Positions 55,095 through 64,000 of a stretch of 64,000 nucleotides of DNA are shown here, one piece after another. The notes beneath the pieces are model-generated. The model worked only from the letters and a program-made list of their open reading frames with translations, was not told the origin of the DNA and did not search any database. Location of the stretch: positions 6,510,001 through 6,574,000 of the forward strand of contig NZ_CP064686.1 of the NCBI RefSeq assembly GCF_023100905.1, written 5' to 3'. Position numbers and translations under genes: made by a program. The first letter of the stretch is position 1. Every line of letters starts with the position of its first letter. The stretch comes from Bradyrhizobium sp. 4 (lineage in GTDB: Bacteria > Pseudomonadota > Alphaproteobacteria > Rhizobiales > Xanthobacteraceae).

Positions 55095-56164
55095 GGCGGG
55101 TGCGGCGGGAAGCTGAGCTGGACCGACAGGCCCGGCGCGTTGTCGTGCAGGGCAATCTCGGCGCCATGGAGGCGAGCGACCGCGGCGACCAGGCTTAAGC
55201 CGAGGCCGTTACCGGGCGTGTAGCGGCTCTGCTCGAGCCGGTAGAAGCGCTTGAACACGTGATCGCGCTGATCCGCCGGAATGCCCGGACCGTCGTCGAC
55301 GATCGCGATCACTGCCCCCTCGTTGGCACTGCGGCAGGTGACGGTCACCTGCCCGCCCTTGCAGCCGTGCTTGATCGCGTTATCGACGAGATTGGCGACG
55401 GCGTCGAACAGAAGGTCGCGATCGCCAATAATCGCCACCTCACGGTCGCCGTCCAGGCTGAGCCGCGTCGCGACCTGCTCGGCGGCGGCATCGTAGAGCT
55501 CGACGACCTCGCCGGCGATTTCGGCGAGATTGAGGGTGCGAAACGCGCTGCGGCGGGCGCGGGTCTCGATCTCCGAGATGCGGATGATGGAGGCGAACAT
55601 GCCGAGCACGGCGTCGAGATCGGCGATGGTGTCGCCGATCAGCACCGCGTCGGCCTCGCCGTTGCGCGGTGCGTGATAGGCCTTCTCCAGCCGGCCGCGC
55701 ATGCGCGTCAGCGGCGTGCGCAAATCATGGGCGACGTTGTCGCTGACCTGCTTGACCTCGCCCATCAAAGTCTCGATGCGGTCGAGCATCTGGTTGAGGT
55801 TTTCGGCGACACGGTCCCACTCGTCGTGACTGCCGCGCAAGGGAATGCGCTGGTCGAGGCCGGACATCATGATGGCGCGGCTGGTGGCGTTGATCTCCTC
55901 GATTCGCCCGACCGTGCGGCGCGTCACCAGCACCGCGGCGAGCCCCGCGAGCACCAGCATCAGCACCGCGACAGCGACCATTGCGAGCTCGATCATCGCG
56001 GTGAAGCCGCTGTGATCGCCGGCATAGCCGACACGGTTCTGCACATAGGCGATCGTGCCGAAATAGACATAGGCCATGATCGCCGCGACGATCAGCCCGA
56101 ACGCCGCGATCGCGATCAGCGCCAGGCGGAAGGTCGAGGAGCGGAGCGTTTTAGCCAGGAGCAC
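55091..56164 (-). CDS. HAMP sensor histidine kinase
   Basis: 357 residues, GTG start. Two membrane helices (about 13-35 and 50-80) flank a short periplasmic loop, then HAMP, HisKA with phospho-His in V-A-H-D-L-R-T-P-L, and the HATPase with N, G1 (D-D-G-P-G-I-P) and G2 (G-L-G-L-S-L) boxes. Partner of the response regulator encoded just upstream with a 14-base overlap. Confidence 0.9.
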   Translation of the reverse strand: MLLAKTLRSSTFRLALIAIAAFGLIVAAIMAYVYFGTIAYVQNRVGYAGDHSGFTAMIELAMVAVAVLMLVLAGLAAVLVTRRTVGRIEEINATSRAIMMSGLDQRIPLRGSHDEWDRVAENLNQMLDRIETLMGEVKQVSDNVAHDLRTPLTRMRGRLEKAYHAPRNGEADAVLIGDTIADLDAVLGMFASIIRISEIETRARRSAFRTLNLAEIAGEVVELYDAAAEQVATRLSLDGDREVAIIGDRDLLFDAVANLVDNAIKHGCKGGQVTVTCRSANEGAVIAIVDDGPGIPADQRDHVFKRFYRLEQSRYTPGNGLGLSLVAAVARLHGAEIALHDNAPGLSVQLSFPPHPP

Positions 56165-56843
56165 GGAGACAATATCCGATGCCGCGGATGGTGTGGATCA
56201 GCGGATAGGCCTGGGCATCATCGACCTTGCGGCGGACGCGACCGACATAGACGTCGATGATGTTGGTGGAGGGATCGAAGTGCAGATCCCAGACATGCTG
56301 GAGCAGCATCGCACGCGAGACGACGCGGCCCTCGTTGCGGACGAGATATTCGAGCAGCTGGAATTCCCGCGGCAACAGCGGAATCTTCCGGCCGCGGCGG
56401 CTCGCGCTCCGCGCGATCAGGTCGATGGCGAGATCGCCGACCCGCAGGATCGTCTCCTTGGCAACGGTGTCGCTGCGCCGGCCGAGCGCCTCCAGCCGCG
56501 CCAGCAATTCGGTAAAGGAGAACGGCTTGACGAGATAATCGTCGCCGCCGGCGCGCAAGCCGCGCACGCGGTCGTCGACCTCGCCAAGTGCGGAAATGAT
56601 CAGGAACGGCGCGGCGATGCCGTCGTCGCGCAACTGGCGCATCACGCTGATGCCGTCGATGTCGGGCAGCATGCGGTCGATGGTGATCACGGCATAGTCG
56701 CGCGCGGCGCCGTGGCTGAGGGCTTCGCGCCCCGTGGCGGCGAGATCGACATCGTAGCCAGAAATCGTCAGCTCCTCGACGAGTTGGCCTGCGGTTTCCG
56801 CATCGTCCTCGACGACCAGAATGCGGCGGTGACCTCCGGACAT
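56151..56843 (-). CDS. OmpR/PhoB-type response regulator
   Basis: 230 residues. Receiver domain with acidic pocket (Glu12-Asp13-Asp14), phospho-acceptor Asp56, Ser85 and Lys106; C-terminal winged helix (R-E-F-Q-L-L-E-Y, G-R-V-R-R-K). The overlap with the kinase gene indicates a coupled two-component pair. Signal unknown. Confidence 0.92.
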   Translation of the reverse strand: MSGGHRRILVVEDDAETAGQLVEELTISGYDVDLAATGREALSHGAARDYAVITIDRMLPDIDGISVMRQLRDDGIAAPFLIISALGEVDDRVRGLRAGGDDYLVKPFSFTELLARLEALGRRSDTVAKETILRVGDLAIDLIARSASRRGRKIPLLPREFQLLEYLVRNEGRVVSRAMLLQHVWDLHFDPSTNIIDVYVGRVRRKVDDAQAYPLIHTIRGIGYCLRAPG

Positions 56844-56940
56844 GACAAACTCCGCGCGACGATCGCCACCAGACTATCCCGTTCCGGGGCTGAGCGGAAC
56901 CGCCCGATGACGATCGCGACAATGGTGCGGTACGGCGATG

Positions 56941-57390
56941 CTAGTACCAAGAGTCTCCGCACACATTGACCCATTGCCACCCATAGGGCGTCAAGCTCCT
57001 GCGCCAACAGCCGTCATTGTAGCCGGCATAGTAATAGGGCGCACCGAAGACGGCGAAACGACGGAAGTGATGGTGGTGGAAGGCATGGTGGCCGTGCCAG
57101 CCGGCACCGGCAAAACGTGGTCCGATCGCGCCATGCGCAAAGCGCGGTCCACCGAAGCCTGCTCCGCCAACATGGGCAAAGCGCGCACCGCCCATGCCGC
57201 CCACATGCATGCCGCCGAAGCCACCGGCGTGCATACCGCCACCGAAATGCCCACCACCGCCGAAATGTCCGCCACCGCCGAAGCCGCCATGTCCGCCACC
57301 ACCGCCACCTCTGGCGAGCACCGGTGAAGCGAGCGCCATCACCGCTGCGATCGTCACCGCGGTGAGGCCTTTGAGAAGCCTGTTGTCCAT
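56941..57390 (-). CDS. Exported Gly/His-rich protein
   Basis: 149 residues; ATG at 57390 follows GGAGGA and gives a 26-residue signal peptide (A-L-A-S-P-V-L-A-R). The mature part has runs of G-G-G-H and F-G-G-G-G-H, then H-H-A-F-H-H-H-H-F and a Y-Y-Y-A-G-Y...C-W-R-R...C-G-D end with two Cys. Such proteins are sometimes called sulfur-globule-like, but function is unknown; metal binding is plausible. Confidence 0.7.
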   Translation of the reverse strand: MDNRLLKGLTAVTIAAVMALASPVLARGGGGGGHGGFGGGGHFGGGGHFGGGMHAGGFGGMHVGGMGGARFAHVGGAGFGGPRFAHGAIGPRFAGAGWHGHHAFHHHHFRRFAVFGAPYYYAGYNDGCWRRSLTPYGWQWVNVCGDSWY

Positions 57391-57526
57391 CGAAGCATCC
57401 TCCGTGCTGCGCGGCGATATTTCTACCGCGCGAGAAGGATCAGATGAGAGCAAGGGACAGGCGCCTTCAACTTACAAACGCGCCAGATTCTGACGCCGGT
57501 GTTAGGGAGAGGACCCGCTCTCTCCT

Positions 57527-57613
57527 CGTCATTGCGAGGAACCCTTGCGACGAAGCAATCCAGAGTCCCGCTGTGGAAAGATTCTGGATTGCTTCGCTGC
57601 GCTCGCAATGACG
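57527..57613. repeat. Repeat family A, copy 4
   Basis: CGTCATTGCGAGGA...CTCGCAATGACG with the same inner GAAGCAATCCAGA arms. Lies between the Gly/His-rich gene and tex. Confidence 0.88.
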
Positions 57614-57629
57614 ACGCGGATAGAAGAAG

Positions 57630-59966
57630 CTACGCCCGCTTGCCGCCGTTCTTCTCCGCCGCGCGGCGCAGCGCTTCGGCGAGTGCGCCGCCGCCGGAAG
57701 ATTCCTGCTGGCGCGGGGCCGACGATGTCATGCGGGAGGGGTTGCGTGAGCTGTTGTCCCGCTGCATGCCGGGCGCGTCCTTCTTGGCGCCAACCTCGTC
57801 GTCGAGGCGCAGTGTCAGCGAGATGCGCTTGCGCGCGACCTCGAAGTCCAGCACCTTCACCTTGACGATGTCGCCGGGCTTCACCACCTCGCGCGGATCC
57901 TTGATGTAGGTCCTGGACATCGCCGAGATGTGCACGAGGCCGTCCTGGTGCACGCCGATGTCGACGAAGGCGCCGAACGCGGCGACGTTGGTCACGGTGC
58001 CCTCAAGGATCATGCCCTTCTTGAGGTGCTTGATCTCCTCGACGCCATCCATGAACACAGCGGCCTTGAACGCCGGACGCGGGTCGCGGCCGGGCTTCTC
58101 GAGCTCGCGCAGGATGTCAGTGACGGTCGGCAGACCAAACGTCTCGTCCACGAAGTCTTTCGGCTTCAGCGTGCGAACGATGTCGCTGCTGCCGATCAGC
58201 GCCTTGATGTCGCTCTTGGTGGCGCCGAGAATCCGGCGCACCACCGGATAGGCTTCCGGATGCACGCCGGAGGCGTCGAGCGGATCCTCGCCGCCGAGGA
58301 TGCGCAGGAAGCCCGCGCACTGCTCGAACGCCTTGGGGCCGAGCCGCGGCACGTCCTTCAGCGCCTTGCGCGACTTGAACGGCCCGTTGGCGTCGCGATG
58401 TGCCACGATGCTCGAGGCGAGGCCGGAGCCGACACCCGACACGCGCGCGAGCAGCGGAGCGGACGCGGTGTTGACGTCGACGCCGACTGCGTTCACGCAG
58501 TCTTCGACCACCGCATCGAGCGATTTGGCGAGCTTGGCCTGGCCGAGGTCGTGCTGGTACTGGCCGACGCCGATCGCCTTGGGCTCGATCTTGACCAGCT
58601 CGGCGAGCGGATCCTGAAGCCGCCGCGCGATCGACACCGCGCCGCGCAAGGTGACGTCGAGATCAGGCAATTCCTCCGAGGCAAAAGCGGAGGCCGAATA
58701 AACCGACGCGCCGGCTTCCGACACCACGATCTTGGTCATCTTCAAGTCGGGCAGGCCCTTGACGAGGTCGGCCGCGAGCTTGTCGGTCTCGCGCGAGGCG
58801 GTGCCGTTGCCGATCGCGATCAGCTCGACGCGATGTTTCAGCGCGAGCTTGCCAAGGATCGCAAGCGCCTCGTTCCACTGCCGCTGCGGCTCGTGCGGAT
58901 AGATCACGGCGGTATCCACCACCTTGCCGGTCGCGTCGGTGACGGCGACCTTGACGCCGGTGCGGAAGCCGGGATCGAGGCCCATGGTGACGCGGGTGCC
59001 GGCTGGCGCCGCGAGCAGCAAGTCGCGCAAATTGGACGCGAACACGCGCACGGCCTCGGTCTCGGCGGCATTCCACAGCCGCATGCGCAGGTCGATGTTG
59101 AGATGCACCTGGATCTTGGTGCGCCAGGCCCAGCGCACGGTATCGATCATCCAGCGGTCGCCGGCGCGCTTGAGGTCGGCGATGCCGAACCGCTTCATGA
59201 TCTTCAGCTCATAGACACTCGGCACGCCCGGCGGCGATGCTTCGGTCTCGGCCTGGATCTGGAGATCGAGGATCTCTTCCTTCTCCCCGCGGAACATCGC
59301 GAGGATACGGTGCGAGGGCAGCTTCGTCAGCGGCTCGGAGAACTCGAAATAGTCGGCAAACTTTTCGCCCTCGGTCTTCTTGCCGTCGCGTACCTTGGAT
59401 GCCATGCGCGCATTGGTCCACACCTCCTCGCGAAGCGCGCCGATCAAATCGGCGTCTTCGTCGAAACGCTCGACCAGGATGGCGCGGGCGCCGTCGAGTG
59501 CCGCAGCGGCATCCGCAACGCCCTTCTCTGCATTGACGAAGGCTTCGGCGACGAGCTTCGGATCGTTGGTGGGCTCGGCCATGAGCTGATTGGCGAGCGG
59601 CTCGAGGCCGGCTTCTTTGGCGATCTCCGCCTTGGTGCGGCGCTTCGGCTTGAACGGCAGATAGATATCTTCGAGGCGCGCCTTGCTGTCGGCGGCGAGA
59701 ATGGAGGCTTCCAGCGCGGCATCGAGCTTGCCCTGCTCGCGGACCGATTCGAGGATGGCCTTGCGGCGGTCCTCGAGCTCGCGGAGGTAACCCAGGCGCT
59801 CCTCCAGCGTGCGCAATTGCGCGTCGTCGAGCGCACCGGTCGCTTCCTTGCGGTAGCGGGCGATGAAGGGAACCGTGGCGCCGCCGTCGAGCAGCGCCAC
59901 TGTCGCCTCGACCTGCTCCGCCCGAACCCCAAGCTCCTGCGCAATTTTCTGGTTGATATTTGCCAC
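57630..59966 (-). CDS. tex: Tex family transcription accessory protein
   Basis: 778 residues, GTG start. The Tex layout is complete: N-terminal helical part, YqgF RNase-H-like region (G-L-D-P-G-F-R-T-G), helix-hairpin-helix segments and a C-terminal S1 RNA-binding domain (G-T-V-T-N-V-A-A-F-G-A-F-V-D). It binds RNA and is linked to transcription or RNA turnover and toxin gene expression. Confidence 0.93.
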   Translation of the reverse strand: MANINQKIAQELGVRAEQVEATVALLDGGATVPFIARYRKEATGALDDAQLRTLEERLGYLRELEDRRKAILESVREQGKLDAALEASILAADSKARLEDIYLPFKPKRRTKAEIAKEAGLEPLANQLMAEPTNDPKLVAEAFVNAEKGVADAAAALDGARAILVERFDEDADLIGALREEVWTNARMASKVRDGKKTEGEKFADYFEFSEPLTKLPSHRILAMFRGEKEEILDLQIQAETEASPPGVPSVYELKIMKRFGIADLKRAGDRWMIDTVRWAWRTKIQVHLNIDLRMRLWNAAETEAVRVFASNLRDLLLAAPAGTRVTMGLDPGFRTGVKVAVTDATGKVVDTAVIYPHEPQRQWNEALAILGKLALKHRVELIAIGNGTASRETDKLAADLVKGLPDLKMTKIVVSEAGASVYSASAFASEELPDLDVTLRGAVSIARRLQDPLAELVKIEPKAIGVGQYQHDLGQAKLAKSLDAVVEDCVNAVGVDVNTASAPLLARVSGVGSGLASSIVAHRDANGPFKSRKALKDVPRLGPKAFEQCAGFLRILGGEDPLDASGVHPEAYPVVRRILGATKSDIKALIGSSDIVRTLKPKDFVDETFGLPTVTDILRELEKPGRDPRPAFKAAVFMDGVEEIKHLKKGMILEGTVTNVAAFGAFVDIGVHQDGLVHISAMSRTYIKDPREVVKPGDIVKVKVLDFEVARKRISLTLRLDDEVGAKKDAPGMQRDNSSRNPSRMTSSAPRQQESSGGGALAEALRRAAEKNGGKRA

Positions 59967-60148
59967 GCGAGAACCCCTCTATCCAAGCACGCATCGCGGA
60001 GGCGAACCACCGGCTGCGGGACGCCGCTTATGGACCAATCGGGGTTGATTCATCAAGGTGCAGCGGACGACCGTCGACAAGGGATTTTTTGTCGAAGCGA
60101 TGCGATCTCGCCACAATCGTGGGTGCGACGCAGACGACGCACATACTC

Positions 60149-60280
60149 CGTCGTCGCCCTGGCGAAAGCCAGGACCCATACCGGGGAATCCATCTATTGT
60201 GGGCGGCAGGCGTACCGAACGACGAGCCTTCGCCAAACTCACCCCTGGGGTAGTGGATCCTGGCGTTCGCCAGGACGACG
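60149..60280. repeat. Repeat family C, copy 2 (inverted)
   Basis: CGTCGTCGCCCTGGCGAAAGCCAGG and a right arm that is the reverse complement of copy 1's left end. It is the main content of the 400-base gap between tex and the hydrolase gene. Confidence 0.85.
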
Positions 60281-60367
60281 ATGGGGATTGCCTTGACACC
60301 TTGACAGACACCCTCGTTCAACGGCTGTTTTGTTCGCCGGGCTCCTGAACCCCATGTGAGGACTATA

Positions 60368-61480
60368 ATGCGTACCACGTCGGTCGGCGTCATTAGAATC
60401 GCCACCAAAGGCCCCGGCGACGTCTCCGGATTGATCAGCATGATCGGCTCCGGCGCGATCGATCCGACATCCATCCTGGCGATCCTCGGCAAGACCGAAG
60501 GCAATGGCGGCGTCAACGACTTTACCCGGGAATATGCCGTTGCCGCGCTGTGCACGGCGCTGGCGCCACGGCTCGGGCTGTCGCCGCAGGAGGTCGAGCA
60601 GCGCATTGCTTTCGTGATGTCCGGCGGCACCGAGGGCGTGCTCAGCCCGCACATTACGGTGTTCACGCGCAGGGAAGTCCCGCAGCGCCCGGCAGGCATC
60701 TCCGGCAAGCGCCTGAGCATCGGCATGGCGCAGACGCGGGATTTTCTCCCTGAAGAGCTCGGGCGCTCCGCTCAGATCACGGAGACAGCCGAGGCCGTGA
60801 ACGCCGCGATGGCGGATGCCGGCATCGCCGATCCCGCCGACGTCCACTTCGTGCAGATCAAGTGCCCGCTGCTCACCAGTGAGCGCGTCGCGGCGGCGAA
60901 CGCGCGCGGCCACAAGACGGCGACGACCAGCGCCTACAGTTCGATGGCCTATTCGCGTGGCGCCTCCGCGCTCGGCGTTGCGGTCGCGCTCGGCGAGATC
61001 GCAACCGACGTTCATGATGAGGACGTGCTGCGACGCTACGATCTGTTTTCGAACGTCGCCTCGACCTCATCCGGAATCGAGCTGATGCACAACGTCGTCA
61101 TCGTGCTCGGCAATTCGATGTCCTCGACGAGCGAATTCGAGATCGGACATGCCGTGATGAGCGATGCGATCGACGCTGCCGCCGTGCTCGCGGCGCTGGA
61201 GAGCGTTGGGCTCCGTGCCGCGCCGCAGACGACGACCGGCCGCGAGTTCGTCAACATTTTCGCCAAGGCCGAGGCCTCGCCTGACGGCAGCGTGCGCGGC
61301 TTCCGCCACACCATGCTGGAAGATACCGATATCAGCTCGACGCGCCACGCCCGGGCTGCCGTTGGCGGGTTGATTGCCGGCCTTGCCGGCACCGGGGCAG
61401 TCTATGTCTCCGGCGGCGCCGAGCATCAGGGCCCCGCCGGCGGCGGGCCGGTCGCGGTGATCGCAAAGCTCTCGAATTGA
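60368..61480 (+). CDS. Ring-opening amidohydrolase: cyanuric acid hydrolase / barbiturase family
   Basis: 370 residues from the ATG at 60368. Three internal repeats share Ser-Lys active-site patterns: M-S-G-G-T-E-G, S-S-M-A-Y-S-R-G-A-S-A-L, and V-S-G-G-A-E-H-Q-G-P-A-G-G-G-P. This is the fold of AtzD/TrzD and barbiturase, which open cyanuric acid or barbiturate rings. Bradyrhizobium is known to have an active cyanuric acid hydrolase of this type. An amidase follows 125 bases downstream. Confidence 0.88.
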   Translation: MRTTSVGVIRIATKGPGDVSGLISMIGSGAIDPTSILAILGKTEGNGGVNDFTREYAVAALCTALAPRLGLSPQEVEQRIAFVMSGGTEGVLSPHITVFTRREVPQRPAGISGKRLSIGMAQTRDFLPEELGRSAQITETAEAVNAAMADAGIADPADVHFVQIKCPLLTSERVAAANARGHKTATTSAYSSMAYSRGASALGVAVALGEIATDVHDEDVLRRYDLFSNVASTSSGIELMHNVVIVLGNSMSSTSEFEIGHAVMSDAIDAAAVLAALESVGLRAAPQTTTGREFVNIFAKAEASPDGSVRGFRHTMLEDTDISSTRHARAAVGGLIAGLAGTGAVYVSGGAEHQGPAGGGPVAVIAKLSN

Positions 61481-61605
61481 TGCGCGCGCATGCAATGCGG
61501 GATTACCTCTCCATCCGGCGCAACCCTGCCCTTCGCGCCGCCTCAGTTGATTAAAGTGTTTCCGTGCGAAACTAAGATGGCGCCGCACGAAGAGGTTTGG
61601 ATCGC

Positions 61606-63075
61606 ATGACTTTCCCGATGAGCTGGAACGAATGGGCGCAGCACGATGGCGTGGGGCTGGCGGCGCGCGTCCGCAAGGGCGAGCTCACGGCAAAGGAATT
61701 GGCGCGCCAGGCCGCCGCGGGCGTTGCCAAGGTCAATCCAGCACTGTCGGGCGTGGTCGAGCTGTTCGATGACGTGATCGCCGATCCGGCCAAGGACGGC
61801 GCCAATCTCGCTGGCCCGTTCGCAGGCCTGCCCTTCCTGATGAAGGACCTCGGCCCGACCATGAAGGGCCGGCTCCAGGAGATGGGCTCGCTGCTGATGC
61901 GCGGCAATCGCGCCAGCGCCGACACGTTCCTGACCGGCAAATTCCGCCAGGCCGGACTGAACCTGATCGGACGCACCACGACGCCGGAATTCGGCGTCTG
62001 CAGCTCGGCCGACAATCCGGCCGTCTATGTCACGCGCAATCCCTGGGATACCGACTACACCACCTGCGGCTCGTCGGCCGGCAGCGCCGCGATGGTCGCG
62101 GCCGGCGTGGTGCCGATCGCGCATGCGACCGACGGCGGCGGCTCGATCCGCATTCCCGCCGGCGTCAACGGTAATATCGGCCTGAAAGTCTCGCGCGGCG
62201 TATTCTCGCTCGCACCGCACATGTCCGATCTCACCGGCCTGGTCTCGATCCAGGGCTGCCAGTCGCGCTCGGTGCGCGACACCGCCGCCTTCGTCGATCA
62301 TGCAAGGGGAGCGGCGCCCGGCGAGTTCATGCCGTTCTGGACCACGGCGCAGCCTTATTCCGAGATGATCAAGCGCGATCCGTCAAAGCTTCGCATCGCG
62401 CTGTCGCACAGCTGGGGCGATTACACCGCGACGCCCGAGATCGCCGCCGAACTGGCAAAGGCCGGCCGCTTCCTCGAAGGCCTCGGCCATCACGTCGACT
62501 ACGCCCTGCCCGAGCTCGACTTCCGCGCCGCGTTCGAGGCGCAGACCACCTGCTACATCTCGAATTTTGCGGTGGTGATCTCGAACATGCTCGCCGCGCG
62601 CGGACTGGAACGGCCGCCGGAAGACCTCATCGAGCCCATGAATATCAGAATCTGGGAAGCCGGCCGGCATACGAGCTTCGCCGAGCGGGCGAAGATGCAA
62701 GGCGTGTTCAACACGACCTCGCGCGCCTTCGGCGCTTTCTTCGAGCAGTGGGACGTGATCCTGACCCCGATCACTGCGCTGCCGACGCCGAAGGTGGGCA
62801 CCCGGGAGTATCTCACCATCTCCGACAATCCTGACGTGCTCGACTGGTTCGGCAATCTCTGGCGCTTCTTCGCCTTCACGCCGCTCGCCAATCTCTGCGG
62901 CATGCCGGCGATCTCGATGCCGATGGCCACGCAGAACCACGGCCTGCCGCTCGGCATCCAGGCGATCGCGAAACAGGCCAATGACGGCCTGCTGCTGCAA
63001 CTCGCCGCCCAGATCGAGCGCGCGCTCGACGGCAAGTGGAACGACGGCAGGAAGCCGAAGGTGCATGTGAGCTGA
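61606..63075 (+). CDS. Amidase-signature family hydrolase (NylA-like length)
   Basis: 489 residues from the ATG at 61606. Catalytic triad Lys80, Ser156 and nucleophile Ser180 (in D-G-G-G-S-I-R-I-P-A) have canonical spacing. The length and local wording resemble 6-aminohexanoate-cyclic-dimer hydrolase (NylA), not AtzE or AtzF. The upstream gene suggests it could hydrolyse a ring-opening product, but this is unproven. Confidence 0.83.
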   Translation: MTFPMSWNEWAQHDGVGLAARVRKGELTAKELARQAAAGVAKVNPALSGVVELFDDVIADPAKDGANLAGPFAGLPFLMKDLGPTMKGRLQEMGSLLMRGNRASADTFLTGKFRQAGLNLIGRTTTPEFGVCSSADNPAVYVTRNPWDTDYTTCGSSAGSAAMVAAGVVPIAHATDGGGSIRIPAGVNGNIGLKVSRGVFSLAPHMSDLTGLVSIQGCQSRSVRDTAAFVDHARGAAPGEFMPFWTTAQPYSEMIKRDPSKLRIALSHSWGDYTATPEIAAELAKAGRFLEGLGHHVDYALPELDFRAAFEAQTTCYISNFAVVISNMLAARGLERPPEDLIEPMNIRIWEAGRHTSFAERAKMQGVFNTTSRAFGAFFEQWDVILTPITALPTPKVGTREYLTISDNPDVLDWFGNLWRFFAFTPLANLCGMPAISMPMATQNHGLPLGIQAIAKQANDGLLLQLAAQIERALDGKWNDGRKPKVHVS

Positions 63076-63113
63076 GTGAGTTGATCGCATTAACTTGCGA
63101 TCCGCTAACTGCC

Positions 63114-63434
63114 TCAGTTCTTCACCGAGGGAATTTCCTCCGGCCGGGGCTGCTGCTGGCCCTGCTGGTACATTGCCAGCGCCTTTTCGAGCGCTTCGCG
63201 CAGCGCCAGCGCGGCGGCCACGCTGCAACGCAGATGCGCGGTCTGAACGACGTCGACCCTGACGGCGGCGCCGACCGGCATCAACAAATTGGCCGCAAGC
63301 TCGATCTGGATCGCGCCGTTGTGGTGGCCGAAGCAGGATGCACCGTCGAAATAGATGATCGGCGCCCGCTCCGAGCTCGAGGTCGAAATGATGACGGGCC
63401 CCTGGCTGGTGGCGGGCGTTTCGGGATCGGCCAT
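63114..63434 (-). CDS. Small conserved hypothetical protein
   Basis: 106 residues from the ATG at 63434. A compact region (I-I-Y-F-D-G-A-S-C-F-G-H-H, then L-L-M-P-V-G-A-A-V-R-V-D-V-V-Q-T-A-H-L-R-C) precedes a Q-Q-Q-P tail. It weakly recalls the DUF3467-like class but I cannot assign it. Possibly a metal-binding or immunity-like small protein. Confidence 0.5.
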   Translation of the reverse strand: MADPETPATSQGPVIISTSSSERAPIIYFDGASCFGHHNGAIQIELAANLLMPVGAAVRVDVVQTAHLRCSVAAALALREALEKALAMYQQGQQQPRPEEIPSVKN

Positions 63435-63581
63435 GGGCACTCCTTGCGGCTAGTCGAACGAACGAGGCGCCCACCATCGTTGCTTCGGCCCGCCCTGTCG
63501 AGGCCAAACCGCCCCGGCACCTGCCGTGGGACGCGCATCCGGGGTTTTGCGCCGCGCCCGCCACTGGTCTAGAACGTCCTC

Positions 63582-64000
63582 ATGTCCAGCTCACCGACCA
63601 CACTTTCGTTCGAGGACCTCGCCGAGGCGATCAAGGGTCGCCGCTCCGATTACGGCCAGATCAGCGGGCTCCAACTCGACCGCTTCGCGCCTCGCGAGGC
63701 CTGGTCCAGCCTGCCCTACCGGCCCGTGTTCGTCGGCGATACCGAGACCGGCGTGCTGCATGGCGGCGTCGTCACCGCGATGCTGGACGAGAGCTGCGGC
63801 ATGGCGGTGCAACTTGCGCTCGACGGCACGAGCGCGATCGCGACGCTCGATCTGCGCATCGACTATCAGAAGCCGGCGACGCCGGGCCTCGACATCAAGG
63901 CGCATTCGGTCTGCTACCGCACCACGCGTTCGATCGCCTTCGTGCGCTCGACCGCCTATCAGGACTCCGAGGACGATCCGGTCGCGACCGCCACCGCCTG
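63582..64000 (+). CDS. PaaI-type thioesterase, 3' end outside window
   Basis: 139 codons plus two bases before the window ends. Hot-dog fold with L-H-G-G-V-V-T-A-M-L-D-E-S, the PaaI thioesterase active-site helix (His-Gly-Gly, Asp). Hydrolyses acyl-CoA, often phenylacetate-pathway dead-end products. Function and final length cannot be judged. Confidence 0.8.
   Translation, partial: MSSSPTTLSFEDLAEAIKGRRSDYGQISGLQLDRFAPREAWSSLPYRPVFVGDTETGVLHGGVVTAMLDESCGMAVQLALDGTSAIATLDLRIDYQKPATPGLDIKAHSVCYRTTRSIAFVRSTAYQDSEDDPVATATA

Noticed and set aside
57930..60296. 788-residue plus-strand frame opposite tex
   Set aside because: Antisense to tex, which has complete domain evidence; composition is that of a shadow frame.

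Overview
The window looks like ordinary chromosome from a Bradyrhizobium-type alphaproteobacterium. The evidence is high GC with strong G/C third-position bias, a short PutA (about 1000 residues) beside an Lrp-type regulator, a SorAB-type sulfite dehydrogenase, a CyaC-like membrane adenylate cyclase, many acyl-CoA and CoA-transferase genes, and several families of palindromic intergenic repeats. This assignment is inferred from gene content, not from a marker gene. I saw no rRNA, tRNA, CRISPR, phage or transposase.

Layout. 1-7.2 kb: a TPR protein cut by the window edge, small exported proteins, a PD-(D/E)XK-like protein, a thiamine-diphosphate enzyme, an L,D-transpeptidase, a DUF2927 protein, a methyltransferase and a threonine-synthase-like enzyme. 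7.4-10.8 kb: a three-gene operon for the URC route of uracil catabolism, with a terminator-like hairpin in its leader and an odd uracil phosphoribosyltransferase. 10.8-14 kb: small membrane proteins with general-stress-type promoter candidates, an M48 protease and a DUF898 protein. 14.2-17 kb: two tandem CYP153-like P450s. 17.1-23.1 kb: a LysR regulator divergent from an acyl-CoA dehydrogenase / CoA-transferase / MaoC-type hydratase operon, then benzoylformate decarboxylase. 23.2-29.2 kb: an SDR, a hemolysin III protein, the YcjX/YcjF pair and a GT39 glycosyltransferase. 29.3-33.2 kb: a redox-type adenylate cyclase, SorAB and a cold-shock protein. 33.3-39.3 kb: PutR/PutA, a CoA-transferase, a GST and a 54-residue membrane protein. 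39.3-45.7 kb: a CXXCH protein, a membrane coiled-coil protein with a strong terminator, a cyclic-nucleotide-binding protein coupled to a metallo-beta-lactamase-fold hydrolase, and a LemA-TPM-TPM operon. 45.9-49.1 kb: a crotonase plus a PimC/PimD-like dehydrogenase pair. 49.2-53.7 kb: an orphan form-II CoxL-type hydroxylase, a DapA-family aldolase and an exported VOC protein. 53.9-60 kb: an HtrA-like pseudoprotease coupled to a LuxR-type regulator, a two-component system, a Gly/His-rich exported protein and Tex. 60.4-64 kb: a cyanuric acid hydrolase/barbiturase, an amidase, a small protein and a thioesterase cut by the window end.

Most genes are catabolic (uracil, proline, acyl-CoA, possible alkane, aromatic 2-oxo acid, triazine or pyrimidine-like rings) or concern redox and envelope homeostasis. 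The most unusual items are the URC operon with its possible attenuator and altered PRPP loop, the pseudoprotease/LuxR pair, the crotonase lacking both catalytic glutamates, and a 103-bp repeat that contributes the likely start codon of a TPM gene.
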